Made by a program: the position numbers and the translations under genes. This document shows positions 22,607-35,830 of a stretch of 64,000 bases of DNA, piece by piece. The notes below the pieces were generated by a model that was not told the DNA's origin, made no database searches, and worked only from the letters and a program-made list of their open reading frames with translations. Origin of the DNA: Apostichopus japonicus (lineage: Eukaryota > Echinodermata > Holothuroidea > Aspidochirotida > Stichopodidae); the NCBI RefSeq assembly GCF_037975245.1, contig NC_092574.1, positions 6,504,713-6,568,712 on the forward strand. The letters are read 5' to 3'. Position 1 is the stretch's first letter; each line of letters opens with the position of its first letter.

Positions 22607-22762
22607 AGACCTGGCAGGGAGGAATTGTCTGGTCGGCACGAAGAATATTCTGAAGGTTTAGCGATTTTGGAATGCCGAGAGAAGAAGAGGAATATCAGAT
22701 TGACAGCAACAACCTGAGACAGATATCAATCAAATGGACGGCCCCAGAGGCCATGAACTATG
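22607..22762 (+). pseudogene. Fer/Fes-like exon 5: catalytic and activation loop, frameshifted
   Basis: Bounded by TCATTGACAG|A and AACTATG|GTAAAG; 156 bp. It begins DLAGRNCLVGTKN (family: DLAARN, so one Ala is Gly here). After ILKV a run of three Ts at 657-659 carries one extra base: the frame then meets TAG, while the +1 frame resumes exactly with [12 protein letters not shown], then [16 protein letters not shown]. Without the extra T the exon would be 155 bp and fit both neighbouring phases. The insertion in a homopolymer could be a sequencing or consensus error as well as a mutation. Confidence 0.85.
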
Positions 22763-22786
22763 GTAAAGGTTGTGTATACGTATGTC

Positions 22787-23077
22787 CAGGCGCGTAGCCA
22801 AGGGGGGGCCAAGGGGGCGACTGCCCCCCCACCCCTTGAACACATTTTATTTGTATAATTTTATGATATCCCTAGTAATTTCAAAATAGAACTTACAAGG
22901 CCTGTGAAGTGCCATTTCCAGCAATCTGGGAGGAATTTTCGGCCAAAGTTTTCTTGTAGGCTTCGTGCCAACTTGTGATGGCGCTACGCTAAGATAGTTT
23001 GCAGAGCCATATATTTGGCTCTGATAGTTTGCCTACAGGTTCCCCCCTACCTTGGCAAATTCTTGGCTATGCGCCTG
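22787..23077. mobile_element. Complete MITE copy with terminal inverted repeats
   Basis: Left end CAGGCGCGTAGCCAAG (22787-22802) and right end CTTGGCTATGCGCCTG (23062-23077) match inversely at 15 of 16 bases. Inside are G/C tracts and the family core (GTGCCATTTCCAGCAATCTGG; GATGGCGCTACGCTAAGATAG) shared with the 10.4, 13.95 and 15.2 kb copies. At about 291 bp with no coding capacity it is the best-defined copy in the window. It begins 25 bp after the exon 5 donor site. Confidence 0.85.
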
Positions 23078-23084
23078 AGTATGG

Positions 23085-25735
23085 CAAAGAAGTGGTAAAA
23101 GCAGTTACTGTGGGTCTGTTTCAAAACCTGCGTGTTCAAAACCTTAGAGAGTGTTGTGGACGATTGGCTAAGGCGTCGGACTTGTGATCCAAGGATTGCT
23201 GGTTCGACTCCTGCCTAGGCCATTACGTTATGTCCTTGGGCAAGATGCTTTATCTCAATTGTATCTGGGACAGGTTATCATTGACCAGGGGTAACATATC
23301 TTCTGTAAAGCGCTTGTGAGACCTATTGCTGGTATAAGCGCCATATAAAAGTGAAATATTCTGTGGGTCTGTTTTAAAACCTGCGTGTTCAAAACCTTAG
23401 AGAGTGTTGTGGACGATTGGCTATGGCGTCGGACTTGTGATCCAAGGATTGCTGGTTCGACTCCTGCCTAGTCCATTACCTTGTGTCCTTGGGCAAGATG
23501 CTTTATCTCAATTGCCTCTCTCCACCCAGGGGTTAAATGGGTACCTGTGAGGTAACTTGTCATTGGGCGCAGTATATAACTGCAGCCGCCTGGAGGGATT
23601 GTCTCTGGGACAGGTTATCATTGACCAGGGGTAACATATCTTCTGTAAAGCGCTTTGAGACCTATTGCTGGTATAAGCGCTATATAAAAGTGAAGTATTC
23701 TGTGGGTCTGTTTCAAAACCTGCGTGTTCAAAACCTTAGAGAGTGTTTTGGATGATTGGCTATGGCGTCGAACTTGTGATCCAAGGATTGCTGGTTCGAC
23801 TCCTGCCTAGTCCATTACCTTGTGTCCTTGGGCAAGATGCTTTATCTCAATTGCCTCTCTCCACCCAGAGGTTAAATGGGTACCTGTGAGGTAACTTGTC
23901 ATTGGGCGCAGTATATACTGCAGCCGCCTGGAGGGATTGTCTCTGGGACAGGTTATCATTGACCAGGGGTAACATATCTTCTGTAAAGCGCTTTGAGACC
24001 TATTGCTGGTATAAGCGCTATATAAAAGTGAAATATTCTGTGGGTCTGTTTTAAAACCTGCGTGTTCAAAACCTTAGAGAGTGTTGTGGACGATTGGCTA
24101 AGGCGTCGGACTTGTGATCCAAGGATTGCTGGTTCGACTCCTGCCTAGTCCATTACCTTGTGTCCTTGGGCAAGATGCTTTATCTCAATTGCCTCTCTCC
24201 ACCCAGGGGTTAAATGGGTACCTGTGAGGTAACTTGTCATTGGGCGCAGTATATAACTGCAGCCGCCTGGAGGGATTGTCTCTGGGACAGGTTACCATTG
24301 ACCAGGGGTAACATATCTTCTGTAAAGCGCTTGAGAGACCTATTGCTGGTATAAGCGCTATATAAAAGTGAAATATTCTGTGGGTCTGTTTTAAAACCTG
24401 CGTGTTCAAAACCTTAGAGAGTGTTGTGGACGATTGGCTATGGTGTCGAACTTGTGATCCAAGGATTGCTGGTTCGACTCCTGCCTAGTCCATTACCTTG
24501 TGTCCTTGGGCAAGATGCTTTATCTCAATTGCCTCTCTCCACCCAGAGGTTAAATGGGTACCTGTGAGGTAACTTGTCATTGGGCGCAGTATATACTGCA
24601 GCCGTCTGGAGGGATTGTCTCTGGGACAGGTTATCATTGACCAGGGGTAACATATCTTCTGTAAAGTGCTTTGAGACCTATTGCTGGTATAAGTGCTATA
24701 TAAAAGTGAAATATTCTGTGGGTCTGTTTTAAAACCTGCGTGTTCAAAACCTTAGAGAGTGTTGTGGACGATTGGCTAAGGCGTCGGACTTGTGATCCAA
24801 GGATTGCTGGTTCGACTCCTGCCTAGTCCATTACCTTGTGTCCTTGGGCAAGATGCTTTATCTCAATTGCCTCTCTCCACCCAGGGGTTAAATGGGTACC
24901 TGTGAGGTAACTTGTCATTGGGCGCAGTATATAACTGCAGCCGCCTGGAGGGATTGTCTCTGGGACAGGTTATCATTGACCAGGGGTAACATATCTTCTG
25001 TAAAGTGCTTTGAGACCTATTGCTGGTATAAGCGCTATATAAAAGTGAAATATTCTGTGGGTCTGTTTTAAAACCTGCGTGTTCAAAACCTTAGAGAGTG
25101 TTGTGGACGATTGGCTAAGGCGTCGGACTTGTGATCCAAGGATTGCTGGTTCGACTCCTGCCTAGTCCATTACGTTGTGTCCTTGGGCAAGATGCTTTAC
25201 TCAATTGCCTCTCTCCACCCAGGGGTTAAATGGGTACCTGTGAGGTAACTTGTCATTGGGCGCAGTATATAACTGCAGCCGCCTGGAGGGATTGTCTCTG
25301 GGACAGGTTATCATTGACCAGGGGTAACATATCTTCTGTAAAGTGCTTTGAGACCTATTGCTGGTATAAGCCCTATATAAAAGTGAAATATTCTGTGGGT
25401 CTGTTTTAAAACCTGCGTGTTCAAAACCTTAGAGAGTGTTGTGGACGATTGGCTAAGGCGTCGGACTTGTGATCCAAGGATTGCTGGTTCGACTCCTGCC
25501 TAGTCCATTACGTTGTGTCCTTGGGCAAGATGCTTTATCTCAATTGCCTCTCTCCACCCAGGGGTTAAATGGGTACCTCTGAGGTAACTTGTCATTGGGC
25601 GTAGTATATACTGCAGCCGCCTGGAGGGATTGTCTCTGGGACAGGTTATCATTGACCAGGGGTAACATATTTTCTGTGAAGCGCTTTGAGACCTATTGCT
25701 GGTATAAGCGCTATACATAAGTGAAATATTATTAT
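23085..25735 (+). repeat. Tandem array of eight tRNA-derived SINE units (~339 bp)
   Basis: Unit starts (CTGTGGGTCTG) lie at 23361, 23700, 24038, 24378, 24716, 25055 and 25393, spaced 338-340 bp, plus a shorter first unit from about 23106 that lacks an internal segment of about 80 bp. Each unit has a pol III-like A box (TGGCTAAGGCG, 23165) and B box (GGTTCGACTCC, 23201), a body, and a 3' tail ending AAGCGCTATATAAAAGTGAAATATT. Only the last copy ends in ATTATTATTACTATT, as a free SINE would. It lies in the 13.6-kb kinase intron. Confidence 0.9.
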
Positions 25736-26029
25736 TACTATTTTTAAATTTTTTTAAATTTATTTATTTATTATTTTTTGTTCATAATAATTAACATTAG
25801 GGGCAATATAATGTCATCATCAAATGATGGCATGTTTTTTTTTAATGCAAGAGGAATTAGTGCTTTGTTGCTGAAAATTGAAAAAAAATATGACAGGTTA
25901 TGCAAACCTTAAATTTAGCAAAAATTAAACAGTTTAGGAACTAGGAATTCCCACCAAACTAGGGTCCTGTTTATTCTTGAGTTAAAAGTGGGGTTCTATG
26001 AAATATTAAGCCTCAAATTATGATATAGC

Positions 26030-29000
26030 TTAAAATAACACTGATATTATTTGAACTCTTTGCATTTTTATAATCAACAGGGCATCCTATGCATCACTTT
26101 GGGAACAATTTAAAAAAAAAATTGTGATTCTAGAAAAAAAATCATAATGACTAAAGACTTACAGTAATTATATGGAAGGTTTTTTAATAAAGGACTCAAA
26201 TATTAAGTCAGGGTGCTAAAGTATTGATTTCAAAAGCTCAGATATACCTAACTTTAAATTGTTAAATTGGGACAAACAAAAAAGAAAGTTCTCAAATGCC
26301 AGTCAGGATACTCAATATGGATTCCCAGAGCTCAGAAATATGCTTTTCTCTAAAATTAAAATGTTAGTCTATGGAACTTAGAGCCTCTAAATATTAAAAT
26401 GATTTTAAAATGTTTTGTAATAACTTCATTCAAATTAGGAATTGATGATATCATTGTTGCTTAATTCAGAAAGACACCCTCTATCTGATGCATTATTGTG
26501 GAAAAACTTAGTACCTCATTATTTTTACCTAAAAAGTAAAACATATTTATAAGGTTTTAGCCTTAAAAAATTGATAAATTTGGACAAACAGAAATAAAAA
26601 GTTCTCAAATGCCAGTCAGGATGCTCATTATGGATTCCTAGAGCTCAGAAATATGCTTTTCTTCTGAAATGTGTTAGTCTATGGAACTTAAAGCATGATT
26701 TTTAAAATGTTTTGTTATAACTTCTTTTAAATTAGGAATTGATTATATCATTGTTGCTTAATTTAGAAGGAAACCCTCTATCTTATGTATAATTGTGGTA
26801 AAACTTAAAAAGGTCATGATTTTTGGCAAAAAATTAAACAAAATTATAAGGTTTAGCCCTACAAAATTGTTAAAATTTGGACAAAAAACGTTCTCAAATG
26901 CCAGTCAGAATGCTCATTATAGATTCCCATAGCTCAGAAATATCCTTCTCTCTGAAGTTAAAATGTGTTAGTCTATGTATTTTTATGCTTATTGAAATGA
27001 TTTTCAAAATGTTTTATTATAACTTCTTTCAAATTAGGAATTGGTGATATCATTGTTGCTTAATTCAGAAGGACACCTTCTATCTAATGTATAATTGTAG
27101 GTAAACTTAAAAAGGTCATGATTTTTGGCCAAAAAATTGTAAGGTTTTAGCACTACAAAATTGTTAAATTTGGACAAAAAAAATAGAAAGTTCTCAAATG
27201 CCAGTCAGGATGCTCTTTATGGATTCCCAGAGCTCAGAAATATGCTTCTTTTTGAAGTTAAAATGTGTTTAGTCTATGGATTTTTATGCTTATTGAAATG
27301 ATTTTTAAAATGTTTCATTATAACTTCTTTCACATTTGGAATGTATGATATTATTGTTGCTTAATTCAGAAGGACACCCTCTATCTAATGCATATGTGTT
27401 GAAAGAACTAAAAAGGTCATGATTTTGGCCCCAAAAAAAAAAATCTTGTAAGGTGTTAGCCTTACAAAACTGTTAAATTTTGGACAAACAAAGAAAGTTC
27501 TCAAATGCCAGTCAGGATGCTCATTATAGATTCCCAGAGCTCAGAAATATGCTTCTTTTTGAAGTAAAAATGTGTTTAGTCTATGGATTTTTATGCGTAT
27601 TGAAATGATCTTCAAAATGTTTCATTATAACTTCTTTCACATTGGGAATGTATGATATTATTGTTGCTTAATTCAGAAGGACACCCTCTATCTAATGCAT
27701 ATGTGTGGAAAGAACTAAAAAGGTCATGATTTTGGCCACAAAAAAAAACTCGTAAGGTGTTAGCCTTACAAAACTGTTAAATTTTGGACAAAAAAAGAAA
27801 GTTCTCAAATGCCAGTCAGGATGCTCTTTATGGATTCCCAGAGCTCAGAAATATGCTTCTTTTTGAAGTTAAAATGTGTTTAGTCTATGGATTTTTATGC
27901 TTATTGAAATGATTTTCAAAATGTTTCATTATAACTTCTTTCACATTGGGAATGTATTATATCATTGTTGCTTTATACAGAAGGACACCCTCCATCCTAT
28001 GCATTATTGTGGATAAACTTAAAGGTCATGATTTTGGCCGCAAAAAAAAAAAAAAAACTTGTACGGTTTACAAGGCCTTACAAAACTGTTAAATTTTGGA
28101 CAAAAAAAAAGTTCTCAAATACCAGTCAGGATGCTCATTATGGATCCCCAGAGCTCAAAAATATGCTATTCTCTGAAGTTAAAAGTGGTAGTGTATGGAT
28201 TTTTATGCTTATTAAAATGATTTTCAAAATGTTTCTAAAAATTCCTTTCACATTGGGAATGTTTAATATCATATTGCTTCCTTCAGAAGGACACCTTCCA
28301 TCTAATGCATCACCGTGGAAAGAATTAAACTGTTCATGATATCTAAATTGGGGCCAAAAACTCAACAAGTTCTCCAATGCCACTCAGGATGCCCATTACA
28401 GAACCAGAGCTTGGAAACATACTTTTCTCTGAAGTTAAAAGTGGTAGTGTATGGAATTTCGTGCTTATTAAATGATTTTCAAAATGTTTCATAATTACTT
28501 CTTGGGAGTGTATTATATCATTGTTGCTTTACACAGAAGGACACCCTCCATCCTATGCATTATTGTGGAAAAACTTAAAGGTCATGATTGTGGCCACAAA
28601 AAAAAAAAAAACTTGTAAGGCTTACAAGGCCTTACAAAACTGTTAAAGTTTGGACAAAAAAAAAGTTCTCAAATGCCAGTCAGGATGCTCATTATGGATT
28701 CCCAGAGCTCAAAAATATGCTATTCTCTGAAGTTGAAAGTGGTAAGTGAATGGATTTTTATGCTTATTAAAATGATTCTCAAAATGTTTCTTAAAATTCC
28801 TTTCACATTGGGAATGTTTTATATCATATTGCTTCCTTCAGAAGGACACCTTCCATCTAATGCATCACCGTGGAAGAATTAAACTGTTCATGATATCTAA
28901 ATTGGGGCCAAACACTCAACAAGTTCTCCAATGCCACTCAGGATGCCCATTACGGAACCAGAGCTTGGAAACATACTTTCTCTGGAGTTAAAAGTGGTAG

Positions 29001-32000
29001 TGTATGGATTTTTATGCTTATTAAAATGATTTTCAAAATGTTTCATAATTACTTCTTTCACATTGGGAATGTAATATATCATTGTTGCTTACTTTAGGAG
29101 GGACAGCCTTTGTCACTTACGCATCATTGTGGAAAGAATGAAAATGGTCATGATATTTTGTTTTGGTGGAAAATTTAAAAATTCGTAAGGCGATATGAAT
29201 AGTCTTACTAAATCAATTAACTTGAACAAACAAAATGTTCTCAAATGCCAGTCAGGATGCTCATTACTGATTCCCCGAGCTTGGAAACATACTTTTCTCT
29301 GAAGGTTAAAAGTGGTAATGTTTGGATTTTTATGCTTATTAAAATGATTTTCAAAATATTTTTCATAACTTCTGTTACATTGGGAATGAATTATATCATT
29401 GGGAATGAATTTAGGAGGACACCCTAAATCATATGCATATATTTGTGAAACAACTTAAAAGGTCATGATTTTGGTAAAAAGTAAAACAAAAATCATTAAG
29501 CTTTAGCATTACAAAACATTAAATTGGGACAAATATAAAAAGGTTCTCATATGCCAGTCAGGATGCTCATTATGGATTCCCAGAGACCAGAAATTTGCTT
29601 TTCTCTGAAGTAAAAAGTGTTAGTCTATGGAACTTAAAGCCTCTAAATATTTAAAATGATTTTTAACATGTTTGATTATAACTTCTTTCAAATTTGGAAT
29701 TGATTGTATCCATTGTTGCCTAACACAGAAGGAAACCCTCCATTTCATGCGTAATTGTGGAAAAAAAATTAAATGGTTATGACTTTGGCCAAAAATGATA
29801 AAAATCATAAGGTTTTAGCCTTACAAAATTATTTAATTTGGACCAAAACGAAAGTTTTCAAATGCAGAAACATGTATTGAGTTAAAATGAAAAGATAAAA
29901 TGAGTGTGGCCAAAAACAAATTGAATCACAAGGCTATTGCCCATTACATAATAAATAATTGGGATCAAATCATTTTAGAAACAGGTCATTATTTTGGCAA
30001 ATAATAAAAAATCATCATAAGGCAAACAAAATAAGGTATTTATAAGCATGTACAATATCATTATAGTTTAAACAAAATATGAAAGTTCTATAATAGATTC
30101 ACAGAACCCAGAAATGTTCTTTTCTCTGAAAGTTAACCTTCTAAACATTAAAGTGGTTTCCCCAAAAAATGTCTATAACTTCTTTCAAGGTAGGAACAGA
30201 TCATATTCATCTAATATAATTCAGAATGACAACTTCCAATCTAGGTATAATATTAGAAAGAATTAAAAATAGGTCACGATTGTAGCCACAGAAAGAAAAA
30301 TGGAGTTAAAGGTGGTAGTCTTTAGAAGTTTTACCCTCTAAACATTAAAGTGATTTTACAAAAAAATTGCTATAACTTCTATCAATGTGGGAACAGATCA
30401 TATTACTTAATTCAGAAGTAATAATAACTCAGAAGTAATAAGTACTCAGACGTACAAAGTCAGAAGTAATAATTCAGAAGTAATAATAACTTAAATCAGA
30501 ATGACAACTTCCAATCTAGGTATAATATTAGAAAGAATTACAAAAAGGTCAGAATTTTAGCCACAGAAAAAAATGGACTTTTAACCCTCTTAACATGCCA
30601 CTTTTAGCTTCAGAGAAAAGCATAAAATTCTTGTTGCTGAGAATCTAAATTGAATGATTTTGTGTTATATGAAATCATTTTGATAATTAGGGACTACCAC
30701 TAAAATAAATGCAAACCAGGGCTCTAGGAATCCATAAAGAGCATCCAGACTTGATAATTGAGAATAAAAGACATTCTATGCATAATTTTTGAAAGAATTA
30801 AAACAGTCATGATTTTTGCTAAAGAATTAAAAAAAAAAGTCATAGGCTATATATGGCCCTACAAAACTTTCAATTTGGCAGAAGTTTTCAAATGCCATTG
30901 TTGGTTTTTGCTGAAGGACACCCTCCATCCTATGCGTAATTTTGGAAAGGCCTTAAAAGGTCATGATTGTTTTCAAATATTATCAAAAATCATTCAATCA
31001 TTCAATTTGGACAGAAGTCAGGATACTCATAATGGCATCTCAAAGCTCAGAAATGTGCATAAAATGATTTTCAAAATTTGTCATAATAATTTCTTTCAAA
31101 TTTGGATTGTATTATATGATTGTTGCTTAATTCAGAAAGACACACACCATCCTATGCATCATTGTGGAAATACTTAAAGGTCATGGTTTAGCTAAAGAAA
31201 ATCATAACTTAGTTCATTTAAATTTAACTTAAATTTTATTTTACAAACTTATTTAATTTGGACCAAATAACAATTTCTCAAATGCCAGTCAGGATGCTCA
31301 TTATGGATTCTCAGAGCTAGGCCTCTTATAGTATTAAAATAATTTTATGGTTTTAGAGTAACAAAACTGTTAAAGTTGGACAAACAAAAATAGAAAGTTC
31401 TGATGTTAAAGTGTTAGTCTATGGAACCAAAAGCCTCTAAATATTAAAATGATTTTTTAAAATGTTATATTATAACTTCTTTCAAATTAGGAATTGATAT
31501 AATTGTTGCTTAATTCAGAAGAATTTAAAAGTTCATTTTTTTGGGCCAAAAAGAAACAAAATTATAAGGTTTCAGTCTACAAAACTGTTAAATATGGACC
31601 AAAAAAAATAGAAAGTTCTCAAATGCCAGTCAGGATGTTCATTATGGATTCCAAGTTAAATAGTTAGTCTATGGAACTTAGAGCCGCTAAATATTAAAAT
31701 GATTTTTAAAATGTTTTGTTATAACTTCTTTCAAATTAGGAATTTATTATATCATTGTTGCTTGTGGAAAAAACAGGAAGGCATGATTTGCCACAAAAAA
31801 ATCATTAGGTTTCAGTCATGCAAAAAACATTAAATTGGGACAAACAACAAAGGTTCTCAAATGCCATTTAGGATGCTCATTATAAATTCCCAGAGCTCAG
31901 AAATATGCTTTATACTGATACTAATAGTTGAAGTCTATGGACTGTTAAACCTCTAAATATTAAAATAATTATCAGAATGTTTCATTTCACTTCCTTTCAA

Positions 32001-32680
32001 ATTGAGAATGTAGCATATTATTTGAACTTAATGCAGTAGGACAACTTCCATCCTAACCATAATTTTGGAAAGAATTAAAAAAAGTCTGTGATTTTAACCA
32101 AAAGCTAAAACAAAAAAATCATCAGTCAATAATATTAATAATAATAAGTAATATTTTAAGCGCATAATCAGCAACACTGCTCAAAGCGCTTTGCAAATGT
32201 AAAACCTAAAAACAAATAGTAACAAAAACCTAAATATTAAATATATAGAACCAATAAGGCATAAAATGTAAAAGCCCAACAATATAAAAAACACTCGTAC
32301 AAACGATAATAAAAAAAATACAACCTGAACGCATACAGTCCAAAACAATTTCAGAAGTATGTAAATAGTAAAATAATTTTAAAAACTTAACAAAATGCAC
32401 AAAAGATTAAATCATAGTCTATGTTTATAAATATAAATAAGTATGAGAAACAATAGTATAGTAAGAAAATTATTGTAAAAGCCTAAAACAGATAGTAATA
32501 AACACCCAATGCTAAACGATAATAAATAGAACCCAAAATTTGGTCGAAAAAAAAAAAAACACCTTTCAAATGTCAGATAGAATGCTCATGATGAGTTACC
32601 AGATATGCTTGTCAAGGATCAGTTTAAAGTGGTTTATTGGGAATTTTTAACCCTTTAAAAATAACTCTATATTTTACCAT
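26030..32680 (+). repeat. ~300-bp satellite array, forward polarity
   Basis: Diverged copies share, in order: AAATTTGGACAAA, AAAGTTCTCAAATGCCAGTCAGGATGCTCATTATGGATTCCCAGAG split by small changes, GTTAGTCTATGGA, AAATGATTTTCAAAATGTTT, ATCATTGTTGCTTAATTCAGAAGG, ACACCCTCTATC and AAAAGGTCATGATTTTGGCC. About 20 units run from about 26.03 kb; those near 29.9-31.2 kb and the last ones are most degenerate. The unit has no coding content; short open frames in it are not genes. Confidence 0.88.
32126..32546 (-). mobile_element. Insertion with SINE-like tail inside the satellite
   Basis: The segment interrupts a forward satellite unit. Its left end (AATAATATTAATAATAATAAG, then TTTTAAGCGC and CAAAGCGCTTTGC) resembles, on the - strand, the ATTATT-ending tails with AAGCGCT common to SINEs in this kind of genome. 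The rest is A-rich and unrecognised. Confidence 0.45.
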
Positions 32681-35600
32681 AATCATGACCTTTTAAGTAT
32701 ATGCATAGGAAGGAGGGTGTCTTTTTGAATTATGTAATAATGTATTATTCATTCCCAGGTTAAAAGAAGGTTATTCAAAAACACTTTGAAAATTGTTATG
32801 TTATCTTGAGGCTTAAAAATTCCATAGACTACCACTTTTATCTGGATAGAAAAGCAAATTTCTGATTTTCTAATTTCATTTACAAAAATAGATGGAATGA
32901 GAAGAACCATTCCCACCTTGAAAGAAATTCTAAAAAAACATAAAAACTGCATAGTAAAGCATATTTCTGAGCTCTGTATGAAAACATAGGGAGCATCCTG
33001 ACTGTCAATTGAGAACTAATTGGGTGTCCTTCTTAATTCAGCAATAATGATATTCTCTCTATAGTTTGACTAAAAGTTACAAGGACCCATTTTGAGAATC
33101 AGTTTATGGTATAAATTCCATAGACTGCCACTAAACTTCATAGAAGAGTAAACTTGAGCTCTTGGAATCAATTATAACCATCCTGACTGGCATTTGAGAA
33201 CTTTCGTTCTCCAAATTCACTAAATTTGTAAAGTTGCAGCCGTATGGCCCACACCATGACCTATTTAATTCTTTCCACATATGTGCATTAGATAGAGGGT
33301 GTCGTTCTTATTAAGCAGCAATGATATCATTGTTAATTTGAGAGAATTTATAAATGAAACATTTTGAAAATCATTTTAATAGGCTAAATATTCCAAAGAT
33401 TACCACTTTTAACTTTAGAGAGAAGCATATCTGGGCTCTTGGAACATTAATGAGCATCCCGACTGGCATTTGAGAACTTTTTTTATGTCTGAATTTGATG
33501 AGTTGGTATGGCTAAAGCCTTGATTTTTGGGGGAGGGGGAGAGGGGGGTCAAAAATCATGACCTTTTGAATTCTTTCCACACATATGCATTGGATAGAGG
33601 GTGTCCTTCTTATAAAGCAACAATGATATAATTCATTCTCAGTTTGAGAGAATTTATAATGAAACATTTTGAGAATCATTTTAATATGCTAAAAATTCCA
33701 TATGCTACCACTTATAACTTCAGAGAGAAGCATAACTGGGCTCTGGGAATCCATAATGAGCATCCTGACTGGCATTGAGAACTTTTTTTGTCTGAATTTA
33801 TTGACTTTGTATGGCCAAAGCCTTACATTGGGGAGGGGGGAGGTAAAAATCATGACCTGTTTAGTTCTTTCCACACATATGCATTGGATGGAGGGTGTCC
33901 TTCTGATTAAGCAACAATGATATTATTCATTCTCAATTTGAGAGAATTTATAATGAAACATTTTGAGAATCATTTTAATATGCTAAAAATTCCATATGCT
34001 ACCACTTATAACTTCAGAGAGAAGCATAACTGGGCTCTGGGAATCCATAATGAGCATCCTGACTGGCATTGAGAACTTTTTTTGTCTGAATTTATTGACT
34101 TTGTATGGCCAAAGCCTTACATTGGGGAGGGGGGAGGTAAAAATCATGACCTGTTTAGTTCTTTCCACACATATGCATTGGATGGAGGGTGTCCTTCTGA
34201 TTAAGCAACAATGATATTATTCATTCTCAATTTGAGAGAATTTATAATGAAACATTTTGAGAATCATTTTAATATGCTAAAAATTCCATAAACTACCACT
34301 TTTAACTTCAGAGAGAAGCATAACTGGGCTCTGGGAATCCATAATGAGCATCCTGACTGGCATTGAGAACTTTTTTTTGTCTGAATTTATTGAGTTTGTA
34401 TGGCCAAAGCCTTACTTTGGGGAGGAGGGAGGTAAAAATCATGACCCTTTTAGTTCTTTCCACACATATGCATTGGATGGAGGGTGTCCTTCTTATTAAG
34501 CAACAATGATATTATTCATTCTCAATTTGAGAGAATTTATAATGAAACATTTTGAGAATCATTTTAATAGGCTAAAAATTCCATAAACTACCACTTTTAA
34601 CTTCAGAGAGAAGCATATCTGGGCTCTGGGAATCCATAATGAGCATCCTGACTGGCATTTGAGAACTTTTTTTTGTTTCCAAAATTTAATGATTTTGTAT
34701 GGCTTATAGCCTTATGAGTTTGTTTTTTTGGGGGCCAAAATCATGACCTTTATAGTTCTTACCATGCATATGCATTAGATAGAGGGTGTCCTTCTTATAA
34801 AGCAACAATGATATTATTCATTCTCAATTTGAGAGAATTTATAATGAAACATTTTGAGAATCATTTTAATAGGCTAAAAATTTCAGAGACTTCCACTTTT
34901 AACTTCAGAGACAAGCATATCTGGGCTCTGGGAATCCATAATGAGCATCCTGACTGGCATTTGAGAACTTTTTTTTTGTTTCCAAAATTTAATGATTTTG
35001 TATGGCTATAGCCTTATGAGTTTGTTTTTTTTGTGGCCAAAATCATGACCTTTATAGTTCTTTCATGCATATGCATTAGATAGAGGGTGTCCTTCTTATA
35101 AAGCAACAGTGATATTATTCATTCTCAATTTGAGAGAATTTATAAGGAAACATTTTGAGAATCATTTTAATAGGCTAAAAATTTCATAAACTACCACTTT
35201 TAACTTCAGAGAGAAGCATATCTGGTCTCTTGGTATCCATAATGAGCATCCTGACTGGCATTTGAGAACTTTTTTTTTTGGTCAAAATTTTTGGGATTTT
35301 GTATGGCTTACAGCCTTATCAATTCTCTTTTCTTTTTTTTGGCCAATTTTTTTTAGTTTTTTCTACACTGTATAGAGGGTGTCCTTCTTATTAAGCAATA
35401 ATGAGATTATTCGTTCTCAATTTAAAGAAAGTACAAAGACACATTTGAAAATCATTTTATTAGTGTTCCATAGACTGACACTTACCTTCATTGAAGAGTA
35501 TACCCGAGCTCTTGGAATCCATAATGAGCATCCTGACTGGCATTTGAGAACCTTTTTTTTTTCTTTCAAAATTTAATGATTTTGTCTGGCCAAAGCATCA

Positions 35601-35830
35601 AGATTTTATTTCTCATATTTGGCCAAAATCAGAACATTCACAATTTGAAATAAAGCACAAGGAAACATTTTGAAAATCGTTTTATTATGTGAAACACTTA
35701 CAATCCCAAACCCTGCCACTTCATTGAAGAGTTTACCTGAGCCCTTGGAATCCATAATGAGCATCCTGATTGGCATCTTAGAATTTGTTTTGTCCAAATT
35801 CATTGATAATGTATTTCTTCACGCCACATC
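32680..35830 (-). repeat. ~300-bp satellite array, reversed polarity
   Basis: From about 32.68 kb the same satellite is read on the - strand: GGAGGGTGTC, then GATATTATTCATTC, ATTTTGAGAATCATTTTAAT, CCATAAACTACCACTTTTAACTTC and GAGCATCCTGACTGGCAT appear as reverse complements of the forward units. About eleven units are present. Two adjacent 294-bp units (33655-33948 and 33949-34242) appear identical on visual comparison. Confidence 0.88.

Noticed and set aside
23160-25500. Apparent tRNA genes (A and B boxes repeated eight times)
   Set aside because: The tRNA-like head does not fold into a clean cloverleaf (mismatched anticodon stem) and is fused to a SINE body and tail, so these are SINE promoters and not tRNA genes.
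33689-34214. Identical 61- and 72-codon frames repeated 294 bp apart
   Set aside because: They are the duplicated satellite unit and not paralogous genes.
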